From positions 1 through 64,000 of the forward strand of contig NZ_BLRL01000009.1 of NCBI RefSeq assembly GCF_015082335.1: a stretch of DNA of 64,000 nucleotides, read 5' to 3'. The stretch comes from Moritella sp. F3 (GTDB taxonomy: Bacteria > Pseudomonadota > Gammaproteobacteria > Enterobacterales > Moritellaceae). A program made the translations under genes and the position numbers. Numbering within the stretch: position 1 is the first letter of the stretch; each line of letters starts with the position of its first letter. The notes under the pieces are model-generated. The model saw only the letters and a list, made by a program, of their open reading frames with translations, was not told the origin of the DNA and did not search any database. This document shows positions 34,589 through 44,960 of the stretch, one piece after another.

Positions 34589-36844
34589 TTATTCTTGCGC
34601 TACATCTAGGCTATCAACACGCTGTAATCCACGTGGTAATTTGAAACCACGACGTCCTCGCTCACCCTTATAATGTTCTAAATCAGCAGGTTTCAATGTT
34701 AACTTACGCTTACCAGCATACAGTGTGACAGACTGCCCTTCCGGCACAATTGTCAGCATTTGCACATACTCCTCTCGGCTTTTAACCCGTGCAGATGGAA
34801 TATTCATTAATTTATTCCCCTTACCTTTAGACAGTAATGGCAATGACGACAGTGGGAATATGAGCATCCGACCTTCGTTAGAAATGATTAAGCCCTGGTC
34901 AGTACTAATATCGCTTACCGCTTGTGGTTCAATCACTAGACCACCAGCGGGTAAGGTTAATAATGCTTTACCATTTTTATTACGACTCACCATGTCACTG
35001 AACTTGCCAATGAAGCCATAACCCGCATCAGAGCTAAGTAAGAATTGTTGGTTATCATCCGCCATCAGCGCATGAGTAAAGGTTTGTCCGGCTGCGAGCG
35101 TGAAGCGAGTCGTCAAGGGTTCACCCTGACTACGTGCCGATGGCAACGTATGTGCATCCAGTGCAAATGAACGACCACTCGAATCAATAAAGACTGCCGG
35201 GCAATTACTGCGTCCTTCTGCGGAATCTTTATATTCATCACTGGCTTTATAACTGAGTCCTTTCGCGTCCACGTCATGGCCTTTCGCACAACGTGCCCAG
35301 CCTTGTTGTGATAACACCACGGTCACCGCTTCATTGGGCATTAATTCTTTTTCTGTTAACGCTTTTGCTTCTGTTCGCTCGATAATCGGTGAACGACGTT
35401 CATCACCAAATTTCTCAGCGTCCATAATAAGTTCTTTTTTCACTAATGTTGCTAAGCGGCGATCTGAACTTAATAGCTGCTCTAATTTATGGCGCTCAGT
35501 GTTTAATTCACCTTGCTCACCACGAATACGCATTTCTTCTAACTTAGCTAAATGACGTAATTTAAGCTCAAGCACTGCCTCTGCTTGTTTGACCGATAAA
35601 TCAAAACGACTGATTAGCTCTGCTTTTGGATCGTCATACTGACGAATGATCTCAATCACTTCATCGATATTTAAAAAGGCGATCAATAAACCATCGAGGG
35701 TATGTAAACGCGCCAGTACTTTATCTAAACGGAACTGTAAACGACGGCGGACAGTCGCATTACGGAACTCTAGCCATTCTGATAATATTTTCTTTAGCCC
35801 TTTAACTTGTGGTTTTTCATTCAAACCAATCATATTCAAGTTAACGCGGTAATTTTTTTCTAGATCGGTACTGGCAAATAAATGCGCCATTAACTGATCG
35901 ATATCAATACGATTCGAGCGTGGCACAATAACCAAGCGTGTTGGGTTTTCATGATCAGATTCATCACGTAAATCCGCGACCATCGGTAATTTTTTAGCCT
36001 GCATTTGCGCTGCAATTTGTTCTAAAATCTTACCACCAGATACTTGGTGCGGTAGTGCGCTAATGACAATGTCACCACTTTCTAGTGTGAATACCGCGCG
36101 CATTTTAATGCTGCCTTTACCGCTTTCATAGATCTTAGCGATATCTTTTTCTGGTGTAATAATCTCTGCTTCAGTCGGATAATCAGGGCCTTTGACATAA
36201 GCCATCAATTCTGACAATTCAGCTTTAGGTTTATCAATTAGGTGCAAACAAGCGTTAGTAATTTCACGCACGTTATGTGGTGGAATATCAGTTGCCATAC
36301 CCACCGCAATCCCCGTCACACCATTTAATAAAATGTGCGGTAAACGCGCAGGTAATAATTGTGGTTCTTTCATGGTGCCGTCAAAGTTAGGCGCCCAATC
36401 AACGGTGCCGAGGCCCACTTCACCTAGCAATACTTCGGAAAACTTTGACAATTTAGCTTCGGTATAGCGCATTGCCGCAAATGATTTCGGATCATCCGGT
36501 GCACCCCAGTTACCTTGACCATCAACCAGCGGATAACGATAAGAAAATGGTTGTGCCATCAACACCATCGCTTCATAACAAGCACTATCGCCATGGGGAT
36601 GGTACTTACCTAGCACATCACCAACCGTACGCGCTGATTTCTTATATTTGGCACCCGCATGTAAGCCAAGCTCAGACATTGCATAGGTAATACGGCGCTG
36701 TACAGGCTTTAAGCCATCACCAATATGAGGCAAGGCACGATCCATGATCACATACATGGAGTAGTTCAAATATGCTTGCTCGGTAAATTCCCTTAGCGGT
36801 TGTTCTTCGACACCGTCTAAGCTCATATCAATAACGTCAGTCAT
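34589..36844 (-). CDS. parC: DNA topoisomerase IV subunit A
   Basis: This 751-residue type IIA topoisomerase subunit decatenates daughter chromosomes together with ParE. The N-terminal breakage-reunion domain has GLKPVQRRI and the quinolone-determining segment [10 protein letters not shown], with Ser87 and Glu91 (the wild-type, drug-sensitive residues). The catalytic Tyr127 is in AAMRYTEAK. The C-terminal beta-pinwheel (about 500-740) is degenerate and lacks the GyrA box, as expected for ParC. Start is ATG 36844 with AGGA 6 nt upstream. parE is not in the window. Confidence 0.95.
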   Translation of the reverse strand: MTDVIDMSLDGVEEQPLREFTEQAYLNYSMYVIMDRALPHIGDGLKPVQRRITYAMSELGLHAGAKYKKSARTVGDVLGKYHPHGDSACYEAMVLMAQPFSYRYPLVDGQGNWGAPDDPKSFAAMRYTEAKLSKFSEVLLGEVGLGTVDWAPNFDGTMKEPQLLPARLPHILLNGVTGIAVGMATDIPPHNVREITNACLHLIDKPKAELSELMAYVKGPDYPTEAEIITPEKDIAKIYESGKGSIKMRAVFTLESGDIVISALPHQVSGGKILEQIAAQMQAKKLPMVADLRDESDHENPTRLVIVPRSNRIDIDQLMAHLFASTDLEKNYRVNLNMIGLNEKPQVKGLKKILSEWLEFRNATVRRRLQFRLDKVLARLHTLDGLLIAFLNIDEVIEIIRQYDDPKAELISRFDLSVKQAEAVLELKLRHLAKLEEMRIRGEQGELNTERHKLEQLLSSDRRLATLVKKELIMDAEKFGDERRSPIIERTEAKALTEKELMPNEAVTVVLSQQGWARCAKGHDVDAKGLSYKASDEYKDSAEGRSNCPAVFIDSSGRSFALDAHTLPSARSQGEPLTTRFTLAAGQTFTHALMADDNQQFLLSSDAGYGFIGKFSDMVSRNKNGKALLTLPAGGLVIEPQAVSDISTDQGLIISNEGRMLIFPLSSLPLLSKGKGNKLMNIPSARVKSREEYVQMLTIVPEGQSVTLYAGKRKLTLKPADLEHYKGERGRRGFKLPRGLQRVDSLDVAQE

Positions 36845-37091
36845 CAAGAGTCCTGTTATTTAGAATAAATAAAAATTTAATAATTAAAGGCGAAAACAAC
36901 ATATGCTATTTATAAGCATTTATATTATGATGAAACGCGTAATAAAATTATCTTAGATAATAACAATTAGGCCGCATTTAGACCTGTTATAGATAGTTAT
37001 TTCAACTATAACCCGTCACGATTGTAATTATCTAAGGTCACTTTACTTGGCTCGAAATCCGATTAAAAACAAAAATGACAGGAAATTAATC

Positions 37092-37691
37092 ATGGGGAGC
37101 AATGTATTATATTCTCTTATAGAAAAAACTAAATTATTATTTCCATCATTAGCAAAACGCGTCAGCGTATTGCGTAACGCATTCAAATCACTGCCACGCC
37201 TGCACCGTAAATTATTACCTATACTATCACTTATTGTCATAGTACTGGTGCTTATACCTAGCTCTGACATAACAGATTCGGGTAACACGACTGTGAATGA
37301 GCGCAAGTCAATCACACTGACCATCGCGCCGACTCAAAATGTAGCAAATAAAGCAGGTCTAGAACAGGGACCGACAAGTAATACGCCACAACCGATACAG
37401 ATTAAAGTGCTGGATCCAGAAAATATTGATGGTGAGTGGCGAGCACACGTTATTCGTAAAGGTGATTCTGTTTATCGTATTTTCCGCCAGTATGATATAC
37501 CTTCTGCCGTGCTGCATGCTTTAATCGCAGTACCAACGCCAGCGCGATATATCACCCAGGTACGACCCGGACAAGTGATGTCATTTTATATTTCGACGGC
37601 AGGTAAATTAATACAACTTCGAATTACAGATGCTGATAGCGCACCAACTTTATTTTCATTACGTGAAGATGGCAGCTATATCTATCGCTAG
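37092..37691 (+). CDS. OapA/YtfB-like LysM-type cell-envelope protein
   Basis: This is a bitopic protein of about 199 residues. A basic N-terminus and one transmembrane helix (about 49-70, HRKLLPILSLIVIVLVLIP) precede a linker. The C-terminal OapA/LysM-like domain contains WRAHVIRKGDSVYRIFRQYDIP and QVRPGQVMSFYIS. The family includes Haemophilus OapA and E. coli YtfB, which bind glycan and are tied to division. The frame opens at a TTG at 37047; ATG 37092 with AGGA 8 nt upstream is preferred. It is divergent from parC and convergent with the diguanylate cyclase. Confidence 0.8.
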   Translation: MGSNVLYSLIEKTKLLFPSLAKRVSVLRNAFKSLPRLHRKLLPILSLIVIVLVLIPSSDITDSGNTTVNERKSITLTIAPTQNVANKAGLEQGPTSNTPQPIQIKVLDPENIDGEWRAHVIRKGDSVYRIFRQYDIPSAVLHALIAVPTPARYITQVRPGQVMSFYISTAGKLIQLRITDADSAPTLFSLREDGSYIYR

Positions 37692-37773
37692 TTTGAACAT
37701 AAATACACGCATAACGACTTATACTCACGACCTATATTCTAACAACATAATGCCAAGGACGGTGTTAACTGAT

Positions 37774-39081
37774 TCAAGCACATACCTGGTTTCGGCCAGC
37801 TTCTTTAGCTGCATACAATAATTGATCCGCCGCTTTGATGACCTCCTCTGGGGTGGTCATTGAACTACGTCCTTCAGCGACACCAATACTGATAGTCACC
37901 TGCACCGTTTTATCAATATCGGTGACCGAATGATTAGTTTTACCTTCATTAACGCCTTTGCCGTTACTCTCATCAGTCTTTAGCTTATCGCTCTGTCGCT
38001 TATCATTCTGCCTTTTACCAGTCTGGGGCTGAAGTTCTCGTCGTTCAGCAGATTGACGAATTTGAAACGGGTAATCAGCAATTAATAGCCGAATCTCATC
38101 TAAATAACCGATACAGTCTGACGCCGATTTACCTTTAAATACGATAGTAAACTCTTCACCACCATAGCGATACACTTTGCCTCGCCCTTTCACTAAGGTT
38201 AATTTAGTCGCAACCATTTTCAATACCGTATCGCCAATATCATGACCATAGGTATCATTGAATTTTTTAAACCGGTCGATATCAAGCATCGCAATACTGT
38301 ACTTACCACTGAGTTGTGCCAGATCGATATTTAATGCCCTACGCCCAGGAATACAGGTTAGTTCATCAATAAACGCTTGCTCATGGCTGCGCTTCAATAT
38401 GCACAGCAGTAGCATCACCGCACTCATCATAAACATGCTCACCGATATCCACTGCTGTTCAAACTCAACGACAGTCAAAGTAGATGCCAGTAGTGCACTG
38501 AGGTATGCTTGATCTGAAGCAACGTCTCTAAATAGCATCAATATCGCCGCCGTCAGCACCGCACAAATCAATAGACCTAACAGTATGCTAGGTAATACCG
38601 ACACATAGCCTAACGCCAAAACCCAAGGTTCTACAACAAACAAAATATGGGAGATCAGTGGTAATTGTTCGGGCTGAATAAACCAGTAGTAAGCCGCTGC
38701 TTGTAAGATAAAAATAGCGTGATAAGAAAGTGCTTGAAAGGAAAGCAAGGTGCGTTCAGGTAAGAATAATAGCAACACTAAGTTGGCAGGTAATAACAGT
38801 ACCAGAAAGTAATACTCAAATAATGTACTGCCTATCGCCAAGGGCGTTTGTAAGCGAAATTGAATAATATTGTAAGCCACCAGCATCAGTAATGCTGCAA
38901 AACCACTGCGGCCCTGCTTAAAGAAGTGACTTAATATAATCACCAATAAAAAGAGTACATTTGGTAATTCAACTAACATATCCTGCTGCGCGGTTGAAAG
39001 CGCAGCAAAAAATGGCGGGATCAAAAGTCCCGCAAACATAATGAAAAATGTCAGTAATAACCTTAAATACATTGACGTCAC
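37774..39081 (-). CDS. Membrane-bound diguanylate cyclase (GGDEF)
   Basis: This 435-residue protein has six to eight hydrophobic helices (about 1-225), an undefined membrane sensor. A C-terminal GGDEF domain follows with DIDRFKKFNDTYGHDIGD and active-site GGEEF (RYGGEEFTIVF), so it should make cyclic di-GMP. No RxxD inhibitory site is evident. A charged insertion of about 40 residues interrupts the domain just before the ISIGVAEG strand; it contains the pentapeptide repeat KRQND/KRQSD/KLKTD. It is a single gene with no partner phosphodiesterase nearby. Confidence 0.88.
   Translation of the reverse strand: MTSMYLRLLLTFFIMFAGLLIPPFFAALSTAQQDMLVELPNVLFLLVIILSHFFKQGRSGFAALLMLVAYNIIQFRLQTPLAIGSTLFEYYFLVLLLPANLVLLLFLPERTLLSFQALSYHAIFILQAAAYYWFIQPEQLPLISHILFVVEPWVLALGYVSVLPSILLGLLICAVLTAAILMLFRDVASDQAYLSALLASTLTVVEFEQQWISVSMFMMSAVMLLLCILKRSHEQAFIDELTCIPGRRALNIDLAQLSGKYSIAMLDIDRFKKFNDTYGHDIGDTVLKMVATKLTLVKGRGKVYRYGGEEFTIVFKGKSASDCIGYLDEIRLLIADYPFQIRQSAERRELQPQTGKRQNDKRQSDKLKTDESNGKGVNEGKTNHSVTDIDKTVQVTISIGVAEGRSSMTTPEEVIKAADQLLYAAKEAGRNQVCA
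37972..38016 (-). repeat. 15-bp x 3 coding minisatellite in the diguanylate cyclase gene
   Basis: Three adjacent 15-bp units encode KRQND, KRQSD and KLKTD. The first two differ at a few bases and the third has diverged. The repeat lies in a loop insertion of the GGDEF domain. Confidence 0.6.
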
Positions 39082-39208
39082 TTACTGCAGATACGCGACA
39101 TTAGCGCTGTAATTCATATTAACCAGATCCAATTTTATAATCACTTATCTCTATTTTAGCAATTGATTCACTTACTACGATATTGAGTGCAGTGATGAAT
39201 AACAGCCA

Positions 39209-40168
39209 TTAACTAGGCTCTATTTTAGCGATATAGTAATTAACAGAGATAGCCGCTGAAATTAGCCCCATACCAATAGCAGTGATAAACAACAGCATGA
39301 TCTCGCTAAATCCTAACCCTTCGATATTGAACTCGGTATTATATAATTGCGCAAGACTAACTACCGTGTCTTCCATCCAATACACCATAAATAGCGTCAC
39401 TAACCAAGCTAAAATCCCGCCGATCGCACCATACCAAAATCCAGTATATAAAAAAGGCCGTTGCACGAATGAATTCGTCGCACCAATTAATTTCAACACT
39501 TCAATTTCAGCGCGATTGGATAAAATATTCAAGCGTATGGTATTACCGGTAATTAATAATACCGAACTTAATAGTAGAACTGAGACAACGAGTACAGCAT
39601 CACTGAAAATAGAGAGAATACCTTCTAATCGAGCTAGCCACATAATATCCAACTTACCTTGCTGGACCTCAGGCTCACGCTCTAACTTAGCTAATAATTC
39701 TTGTGCCGCAATTGAAGTACGGTAATAAGGCTTAGGCGTCACCACAACCACCGCTGGTAATGGATTATGATCGAGTAAGGTTAACGCCGAGACTAATCCT
39801 GAAGAACGTTTAAACTCTTCCATGCCCTGTTCTTTAGAAATATATTCAAAGCTATCAACTTCTTTATAGCTCTTTAAACGGTGTAATAAATTTTGGTAAC
39901 GTGATTCTGGTAAATCTTTCTTCAAGAAGAGATTAATATCGGTCGGGCTGGTCCATTCCTGGCTTACAGTCTGGCTATTTTTTAATACCACATACAAGGT
40001 GCTTGGCAGGGCTAAGCTCACGCCCAACACTAGCATCGTCATCAAAGAGGCAATCGGCGTGCGCCATACATCCGTTAAGCTAGATATCGCATGATGGATA
40101 TGTTGTTGGCAGCGGATTTGAATACGTTTAATGATGGGAACATCAGCGCTATTGGTTTGCTTGTTCAT
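39209..40168 (-). CDS. ftsX: Cell division protein FtsX
   Basis: This is the membrane partner of FtsE. The topology is an N-terminal cytoplasmic segment, TM1 (about 42-62), a periplasmic loop that activates amidase regulators in known systems, then three more helices in the FtsX domain (about 195-315). The frame extends into ftsE, but ATG 40168 with AGGG 8 nt upstream lies directly at the ftsE stop and gives 319 aa. The ftsY-ftsE-ftsX order is conserved; rpoH, its usual next gene, is not here. Confidence 0.93.
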   Translation of the reverse strand: MNKQTNSADVPIIKRIQIRCQQHIHHAISSLTDVWRTPIASLMTMLVLGVSLALPSTLYVVLKNSQTVSQEWTSPTDINLFLKKDLPESRYQNLLHRLKSYKEVDSFEYISKEQGMEEFKRSSGLVSALTLLDHNPLPAVVVVTPKPYYRTSIAAQELLAKLEREPEVQQGKLDIMWLARLEGILSIFSDAVLVVSVLLLSSVLLITGNTIRLNILSNRAEIEVLKLIGATNSFVQRPFLYTGFWYGAIGGILAWLVTLFMVYWMEDTVVSLAQLYNTEFNIEGLGFSEIMLLFITAIGMGLISAAISVNYYIAKIEPS

Positions 40169-40169
40169 A

Positions 40170-40841
40170 TTAAATCCCTTGTAACTCGTCATTGCACATC
40201 TCGCCTTGCTTAATACGCAAAGTACGATAGCGCAGTTTAGCGATCAACCCCAAATCATGGGTCGCAATCAATACTGTTGTACCGCTACGATTGAACTCTT
40301 CAAATAATTTAATAATCTCCATGGATAACTGTGGATCTAAATTACCTGTTGGCTCATCCGCTAATAACAATTTGGGACGGGAAATGATCGCTCTTGCGAT
40401 ACCTACCCGTTGTTGTTCACCGCCAGAAAGCATCGGTGGATAACATTTAGCTTTATTGTATAAACCCACTTTATCCAGCGCTGCCAGAACCCGATTTTTA
40501 ACTTGCTTCGCGGTATAACCTTTAATAATCAACGGCAGCGCCACATTATCAAAAATAGTGCGGTCGACTAACAAACGATGATCTTGAAAGATAATACCGA
40601 TATCACGACGTAAAAATGGAATATCGGATTTACTGACTTTACTGACGTTACGATCGTTAAGAAAAACATCACCCGCAGTTGGTCGCTCAAGCATACTAAT
40701 TAATTTTAATAAGGTACTTTTACCTGCCCCAGAGGGTCCTGTTAAAAAAGCCATCTCACCTTTTTCAAGGTGAAAATTAACTTTCTGTAATGCGCTAAGA
40801 CTGCCAGGGTAAACTTTAGATACATTATCAAACCGAATCAT
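40170..40841 (-). CDS. ftsE: Cell division ATP-binding protein FtsE
   Basis: This is an ABC ATPase driving FtsX at the divisome. Walker A is GPSGAGKST, Q-loop IFQDH, signature LSGGEQQ, Walker B LLADEPTG and switch ATHD. An upstream ATG at 40895 is in frame, but MIRFDNVSKVYPG from ATG 40841 is the family start (223 aa). It lies between ftsY and ftsX. Confidence 0.95.
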   Translation of the reverse strand: MIRFDNVSKVYPGSLSALQKVNFHLEKGEMAFLTGPSGAGKSTLLKLISMLERPTAGDVFLNDRNVSKVSKSDIPFLRRDIGIIFQDHRLLVDRTIFDNVALPLIIKGYTAKQVKNRVLAALDKVGLYNKAKCYPPMLSGGEQQRVGIARAIISRPKLLLADEPTGNLDPQLSMEIIKLFEEFNRSGTTVLIATHDLGLIAKLRYRTLRIKQGEMCNDELQGI

Positions 40842-40947
40842 GATGACCGCGTCCTTGCTATGTGCTGGTATAAAAATCGTGAATAGTGAACGCAATAACT
40901 CACCGAGTTAACGATCAGTTATTGCGTAATACATACTGCGAATGCTG

Positions 40948-42258
40948 TTATTTTTTGTCTTCGTTACTAAACAGCGCTTCAATAAACTCTTCTGAATTGA
41001 AGGTACGTAAATCATCGATACCCTCACCAATACCGATAAAACGGATTGGGATCTCGAATTTATCGGCAACAGCAAAGATAACACCACCTTTTGCAGTACC
41101 ATCTAATTTAGTAATTGTAATGCCAGTAAGACCTACGGCTTCTTTAAATAGTTCCGCTTGGCTTAAGGCATTTTGACCTGTACCCGCATCAATCGTTAAC
41201 ATGATCTCATGCGGCGCTGTCGCATCATGTTTACGCATTACCCTAACAACTTTCTTCAGCTCTTCCATCAAATGGGCTTTATTTTGTAAACGGCCGGCAG
41301 TATCAGCAATAAGCACATCAACATCTTTGGCTGTTGCTGATTGCATCGCATCAAACAATACCGATGCACTGTCAGCGCCAGTATGCTGTGCAACAACAGG
41401 AATATCGTTACGCTCACCCCATACTTGTAATTGCTCTACCGCTGCAGCACGGAACGTATCACCTGCCGCTAACATGACCGATTTACCTTCACCTTGGAAT
41501 TTCTTCGCCATCTTACCGATTGTGGTCGTTTTACCCACACCGTTCACGCCAACCATTAAGATCACGTGTGGCTTGTTATTACTATCAATAACTAGCGGTT
41601 CATCAACCTTGTGTAGTAACTCTGCCATGTCTTTTTTCAAAATGTCATACAAGGCTTCAGCATCTTTTAATTCTTTACGCGATGCCTGTTGGGTTAAATT
41701 GTCAATAATACGCGTGGTAGTCGCGACACCCAGATCGGCAATTAATAACTGTTCTTCGAGTTCTTCAAATAACTCATCATCGATATGCTTGCCACGGAAA
41801 AAGTTTTTAAAGCCACTACCGATATTACCTTTGGTACGTGATAAGCCACGTTTCAAACGAGTAAAGAATTTATCTTTGTCAGCGGGTTCGTCAGCTGCTG
41901 ATTCATCGCTAACCAATTCAGTACCTGCAACCAGCGATGTCTCGTCTTCGCCCACACTGTCTGTAGCGTCAGTCTTAGCGCTTACTTCTTCAGCAGCTGC
42001 AGTTGCAACAACCTCAGGCGCTAGAGCTACAGGTTTTATAACAACAGGCTCTGCCGTGATGCTTTCAGTTTCGCGAGCTGCACTGTTGTTTTCGAAATCA
42101 GCGATAAGTTGTAAATCTGCTGCGCGACGAATGGCCTTTTCTTCAGCCGTTTCATCATCACTCGATACTAATAATGCCGGATCAACTTTAGCTTCATCCG
42201 TGTTGTTTGCTTCTTTTTTACCTAAACCAAACCAATTCTTCATGCTTTTTTTTGCCAT
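40948..42258 (-). CDS. ftsY: Signal recognition particle receptor FtsY
   Basis: This 436-residue SRP GTPase targets nascent membrane proteins to the translocon. An acidic, Ala/Glu-rich A-domain (about 15-135) precedes the N domain. The G domain has G1 GVNGVGKTTTIGKMAK, AAGDTFRAAAVEQL, DTAGR, TKLDGTAKGG and the closing GIGEGIDDL motif. It is the first gene of ftsYEX and is divergent from rsmD, as in E. coli. Confidence 0.96.
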   Translation of the reverse strand: MAKKSMKNWFGLGKKEANNTDEAKVDPALLVSSDDETAEEKAIRRAADLQLIADFENNSAARETESITAEPVVIKPVALAPEVVATAAAEEVSAKTDATDSVGEDETSLVAGTELVSDESAADEPADKDKFFTRLKRGLSRTKGNIGSGFKNFFRGKHIDDELFEELEEQLLIADLGVATTTRIIDNLTQQASRKELKDAEALYDILKKDMAELLHKVDEPLVIDSNNKPHVILMVGVNGVGKTTTIGKMAKKFQGEGKSVMLAAGDTFRAAAVEQLQVWGERNDIPVVAQHTGADSASVLFDAMQSATAKDVDVLIADTAGRLQNKAHLMEELKKVVRVMRKHDATAPHEIMLTIDAGTGQNALSQAELFKEAVGLTGITITKLDGTAKGGVIFAVADKFEIPIRFIGIGEGIDDLRTFNSEEFIEALFSNEDKK

Positions 42259-42358
42259 TTTTAGAAAACCTTACTTTCGCCAGTCTTGAACTGCTACAAT
42301 GACCCAATATCAATATGGTGATTATATTATCACCTTTCTGTCCAGACAAAGAATTACT

Positions 42359-42973
42359 ATGGCAAAATCTAGCACAAAACAACAAAATCAACGTCCTTCT
42401 GGGCATATTCGGATCATCAGTGGTCAATGGCGCGGTCGGAAACTACCGGTTAAAGATGTTATTGGTCTACGCCCTACAACCGACCGAATAAAAGAAACCG
42501 TATTCAATTGGTTATCACCTTATGTACGCGACAGTCATTGTTTGGATCTGTTTGCTGGTAGTGGTGGGCTAATCTTTGAAGCCTTATCACGTTATGCTGA
42601 GTCAGGCCTACTGTTTGAAAAAGACGCCGGTGCAGCAGCCCAATTACAACAAAACATTGAATTGTTAAAAGCAAATAATGCCCAGTTAGTACGTGGTGAT
42701 ACGTTAAAATTATTAACCAAAGAACCAACACAAGCTTATGACATGGTCTTTATCGATCCGCCTTTCCGTCAAGATTTACTGGAAGAGTGCTGTGCCAAGT
42801 TGGAAGAGTACAATTGGTTAAGTGCTGATGCGGTAATTTATATTGAGCGTGAAAAAGAACTCAATCAAGTTAAGTTACCCGCTAATTGGACGATCTTAAA
42901 AGAAAAGCAAGCTGGCCAAGTTTGTTTTGAGCTCTATCAACGTCAAGCCGTCATAAACACGACTGCTGAATAA
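42359..42973 (+). CDS. rsmD: 16S rRNA m2G966 methyltransferase
   Basis: This SAM-dependent enzyme methylates G966 of 16S rRNA. Motifs are IRIISGQWRGRKL (family start), RPTTDRIKETVFNWL, SAM-binding LDLFAGSGGLIFEAL and catalytic DPPF. The frame opens at 42299 upstream, but ATG 42359 (MAKSSTKQQ) is the likely start, giving 204 aa. It is divergent from ftsY. Confidence 0.93.
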   Translation: MAKSSTKQQNQRPSGHIRIISGQWRGRKLPVKDVIGLRPTTDRIKETVFNWLSPYVRDSHCLDLFAGSGGLIFEALSRYAESGLLFEKDAGAAAQLQQNIELLKANNAQLVRGDTLKLLTKEPTQAYDMVFIDPPFRQDLLEECCAKLEEYNWLSADAVIYIEREKELNQVKLPANWTILKEKQAGQVCFELYQRQAVINTTAE

Positions 42974-43195
42974 ACGCCGTTACAGAACGAATGCTTAAAC
43001 CAGTTGAGCATTCGTGGTTATGCCTATATGATGTAGCCTTATTAGCCGTATTTTTATACCTGATAACACCTCGAATACCTTCCCAGTTCGCGAATGAATA
43101 CCCAACAATATCACCGCCAATGGTGTGATTGTTTAGCCTATAACTTTTAGCCTATAATAAGTGCGACTGTTACCCTACTTTGGAGAATAATAACA

Positions 43196-43819
43196 ATGAC
43201 GTTAGATACTTGGTTACTTTTTGTTTCGACTATTTTTGTGGTGATCTTGATTCCTGGGCCACTATCAATTTATATGATCACCAACTCGATTTCTTATGGT
43301 ATCAAGCAAACAGCACCCGCCTTTGCCGGTGGTGTATTAGCGTCATCATTATATTTAATTGCCTCAGCGACGGGGTTAGGTGCATTGATTATTGCCTCAG
43401 AAAGCTTATTCTCGGTGATCAAAACCCTCGGTGCACTTTATCTGGTGTATTTAGGGATCAGCACATGGCGTAATGCCAGTCGTGGCGGTAGTATTACGAT
43501 CACGGAAGAAGTGCAGAAGCCCAATAGCAAAGCCATGTTTAGCAAAGCGTTTTTACTTGGCGCATCAAACCCAAAAGACATTTTGTTTTTTATCGCATTT
43601 TTACCACAATTTTTGAATCCAGAAGCGGATTTGTTTCAACAACTAGTGGTGATCGTCAGTACTTGGATTGTGGTCGATTTGATTTGTAAATTACTTTACG
43701 GCAGTACTTCGCATGCGATTAAACCAGTATTAACCAGTGCCCGTAACAAGATACGTTTTGATAAAACCGTTGGCAGTATCTTTGTGGCGGCAGGTGCATC
43801 GGCCGCATTAATTAAATAG
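43196..43819 (+). CDS. LysE/RhtB family amino-acid exporter
   Basis: This 207-residue protein has about six hydrophobic helices and the family signature near the N-terminus (IPGPLSIYMITNSISYGIK). It has the GASNPKDILFF motif in the middle, typical of RhtB-type homoserine/threonine exporters. A GGAG Shine-Dalgarno precedes the ATG. The substrate cannot be told from sequence. The AraC-family gene follows in the opposite orientation (convergent). Confidence 0.88.
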   Translation: MTLDTWLLFVSTIFVVILIPGPLSIYMITNSISYGIKQTAPAFAGGVLASSLYLIASATGLGALIIASESLFSVIKTLGALYLVYLGISTWRNASRGGSITITEEVQKPNSKAMFSKAFLLGASNPKDILFFIAFLPQFLNPEADLFQQLVVIVSTWIVVDLICKLLYGSTSHAIKPVLTSARNKIRFDKTVGSIFVAAGASAALIK

Positions 43820-43854
43820 TGCTTAACGGTCTTTAACGATGGCTTTGCGATTGC

Positions 43855-44772
43855 TTAACTATCACTTAAGCTGCGGTACTGGCGTGGTGAGATTCCCACC
43901 AGTTTTTTAAAATAACGTCCCATGTGGCTTTGGTTAGCAAAGCCACACTGTAAGGCAATATCTGCCATACTTACCTGACTATTAACAACACGTAACTTCA
44001 CTTGTTCAATTCTAATTGCCAACAAATACGCTTGTGGTGTTTGGGCCATGCTCTGTTTGAACATCCGACAAAAATGATATTCACTCAGCTGTGCGAGTTC
44101 GGCCAACTCAGCCAGGTAAACCTGACGGTAAAAATTAGCCTGCATGTATTCACAAACTAACGCTGCGACTTTTGGGGACAAGCCCCCCTTAACTGTCGCG
44201 GTCAGCTTCGTGATGCCCATGTTCTGTAACATCGATACTAAGATGGTATTGGTTACTTGTTCCATAGCAAGGTGATCATGACCACTGTGCCAATCACTGG
44301 TTGCCATACAATGCCGAAACAAGGCTTCAGTAGCCGCGTCGTTGGTAAAGGTCAGTTCCGGTAGTTGTAACATACGCGGATCAATATCAAATACCTTCAG
44401 TGCCAGTTGTTTAAGGTAATCATCACTGAAATATAAATGCATAAATTGCTGAGTTTGTCCTAGCTGCCAATGGCTCTCAGAGTCTTTCGGCATCAGACAA
44501 AATTTACCCGGCGCGCCAAAACCAGAATCCACATCAGTACGGTGAGTTTCATAACCACCGGACATGTACAAACTCAAGGTATGCTGTTTTTCATTCACAT
44601 AAAACAAGCGGTCATGTTCATTCTGGTAATGCGCCCACGACAATGCCTCCGTTAATGACGTTTGTCGTAAACAGACCTTACTGGTTGATTGGTCAAAGCT
44701 GATTTCATTCGGCTCAAGTAGTGACGAGCTGATATCAAGCCCGACATCCATGAGTGGTTTTATTAAAGGCAT
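43855..44772 (-). CDS. AraC-family transcriptional regulator
   Basis: This 305-residue regulator has an N-terminal AraC-type ligand-binding cupin-like domain (about 30-180) and a C-terminal double HTH (about 200-300: LAELAQLSEYHFCRMFKQSMAQTPQAYL ... IALQCGFANQSHMGRYFKKLVGISPRQYR). It is divergent from an EamA transporter gene 188 bp away, so that exporter is a likely target. The inducer is unknown. Confidence 0.88.
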   Translation of the reverse strand: MPLIKPLMDVGLDISSSLLEPNEISFDQSTSKVCLRQTSLTEALSWAHYQNEHDRLFYVNEKQHTLSLYMSGGYETHRTDVDSGFGAPGKFCLMPKDSESHWQLGQTQQFMHLYFSDDYLKQLALKVFDIDPRMLQLPELTFTNDAATEALFRHCMATSDWHSGHDHLAMEQVTNTILVSMLQNMGITKLTATVKGGLSPKVAALVCEYMQANFYRQVYLAELAELAQLSEYHFCRMFKQSMAQTPQAYLLAIRIEQVKLRVVNSQVSMADIALQCGFANQSHMGRYFKKLVGISPRQYRSLSDS

Positions 44773-44960
44773 AACAAAATATTACCATTAATGGCTGATT
44801 GCTCAACTACTGCAGTGATCAAGGTAGGCATTAAACCGCAATATTGTGTTAGTTTTGCCAATATCGTGATATTCCCACGTGCGTAACAGAACCATAATGC
44901 AGATTAATTAATGGTAGTCGTCTTTCATGACACCTTCTATATAGTAATAAAGGATCCGCT

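Noticed and set aside
41201-42289. Long open frame antisense to ftsY (about 360 codons)
   Set aside because: The minus strand clearly encodes FtsY with all GTPase motifs; the antisense frame is Ser/Ala-rich low-complexity translation with no recognisable domain or ribosome site.
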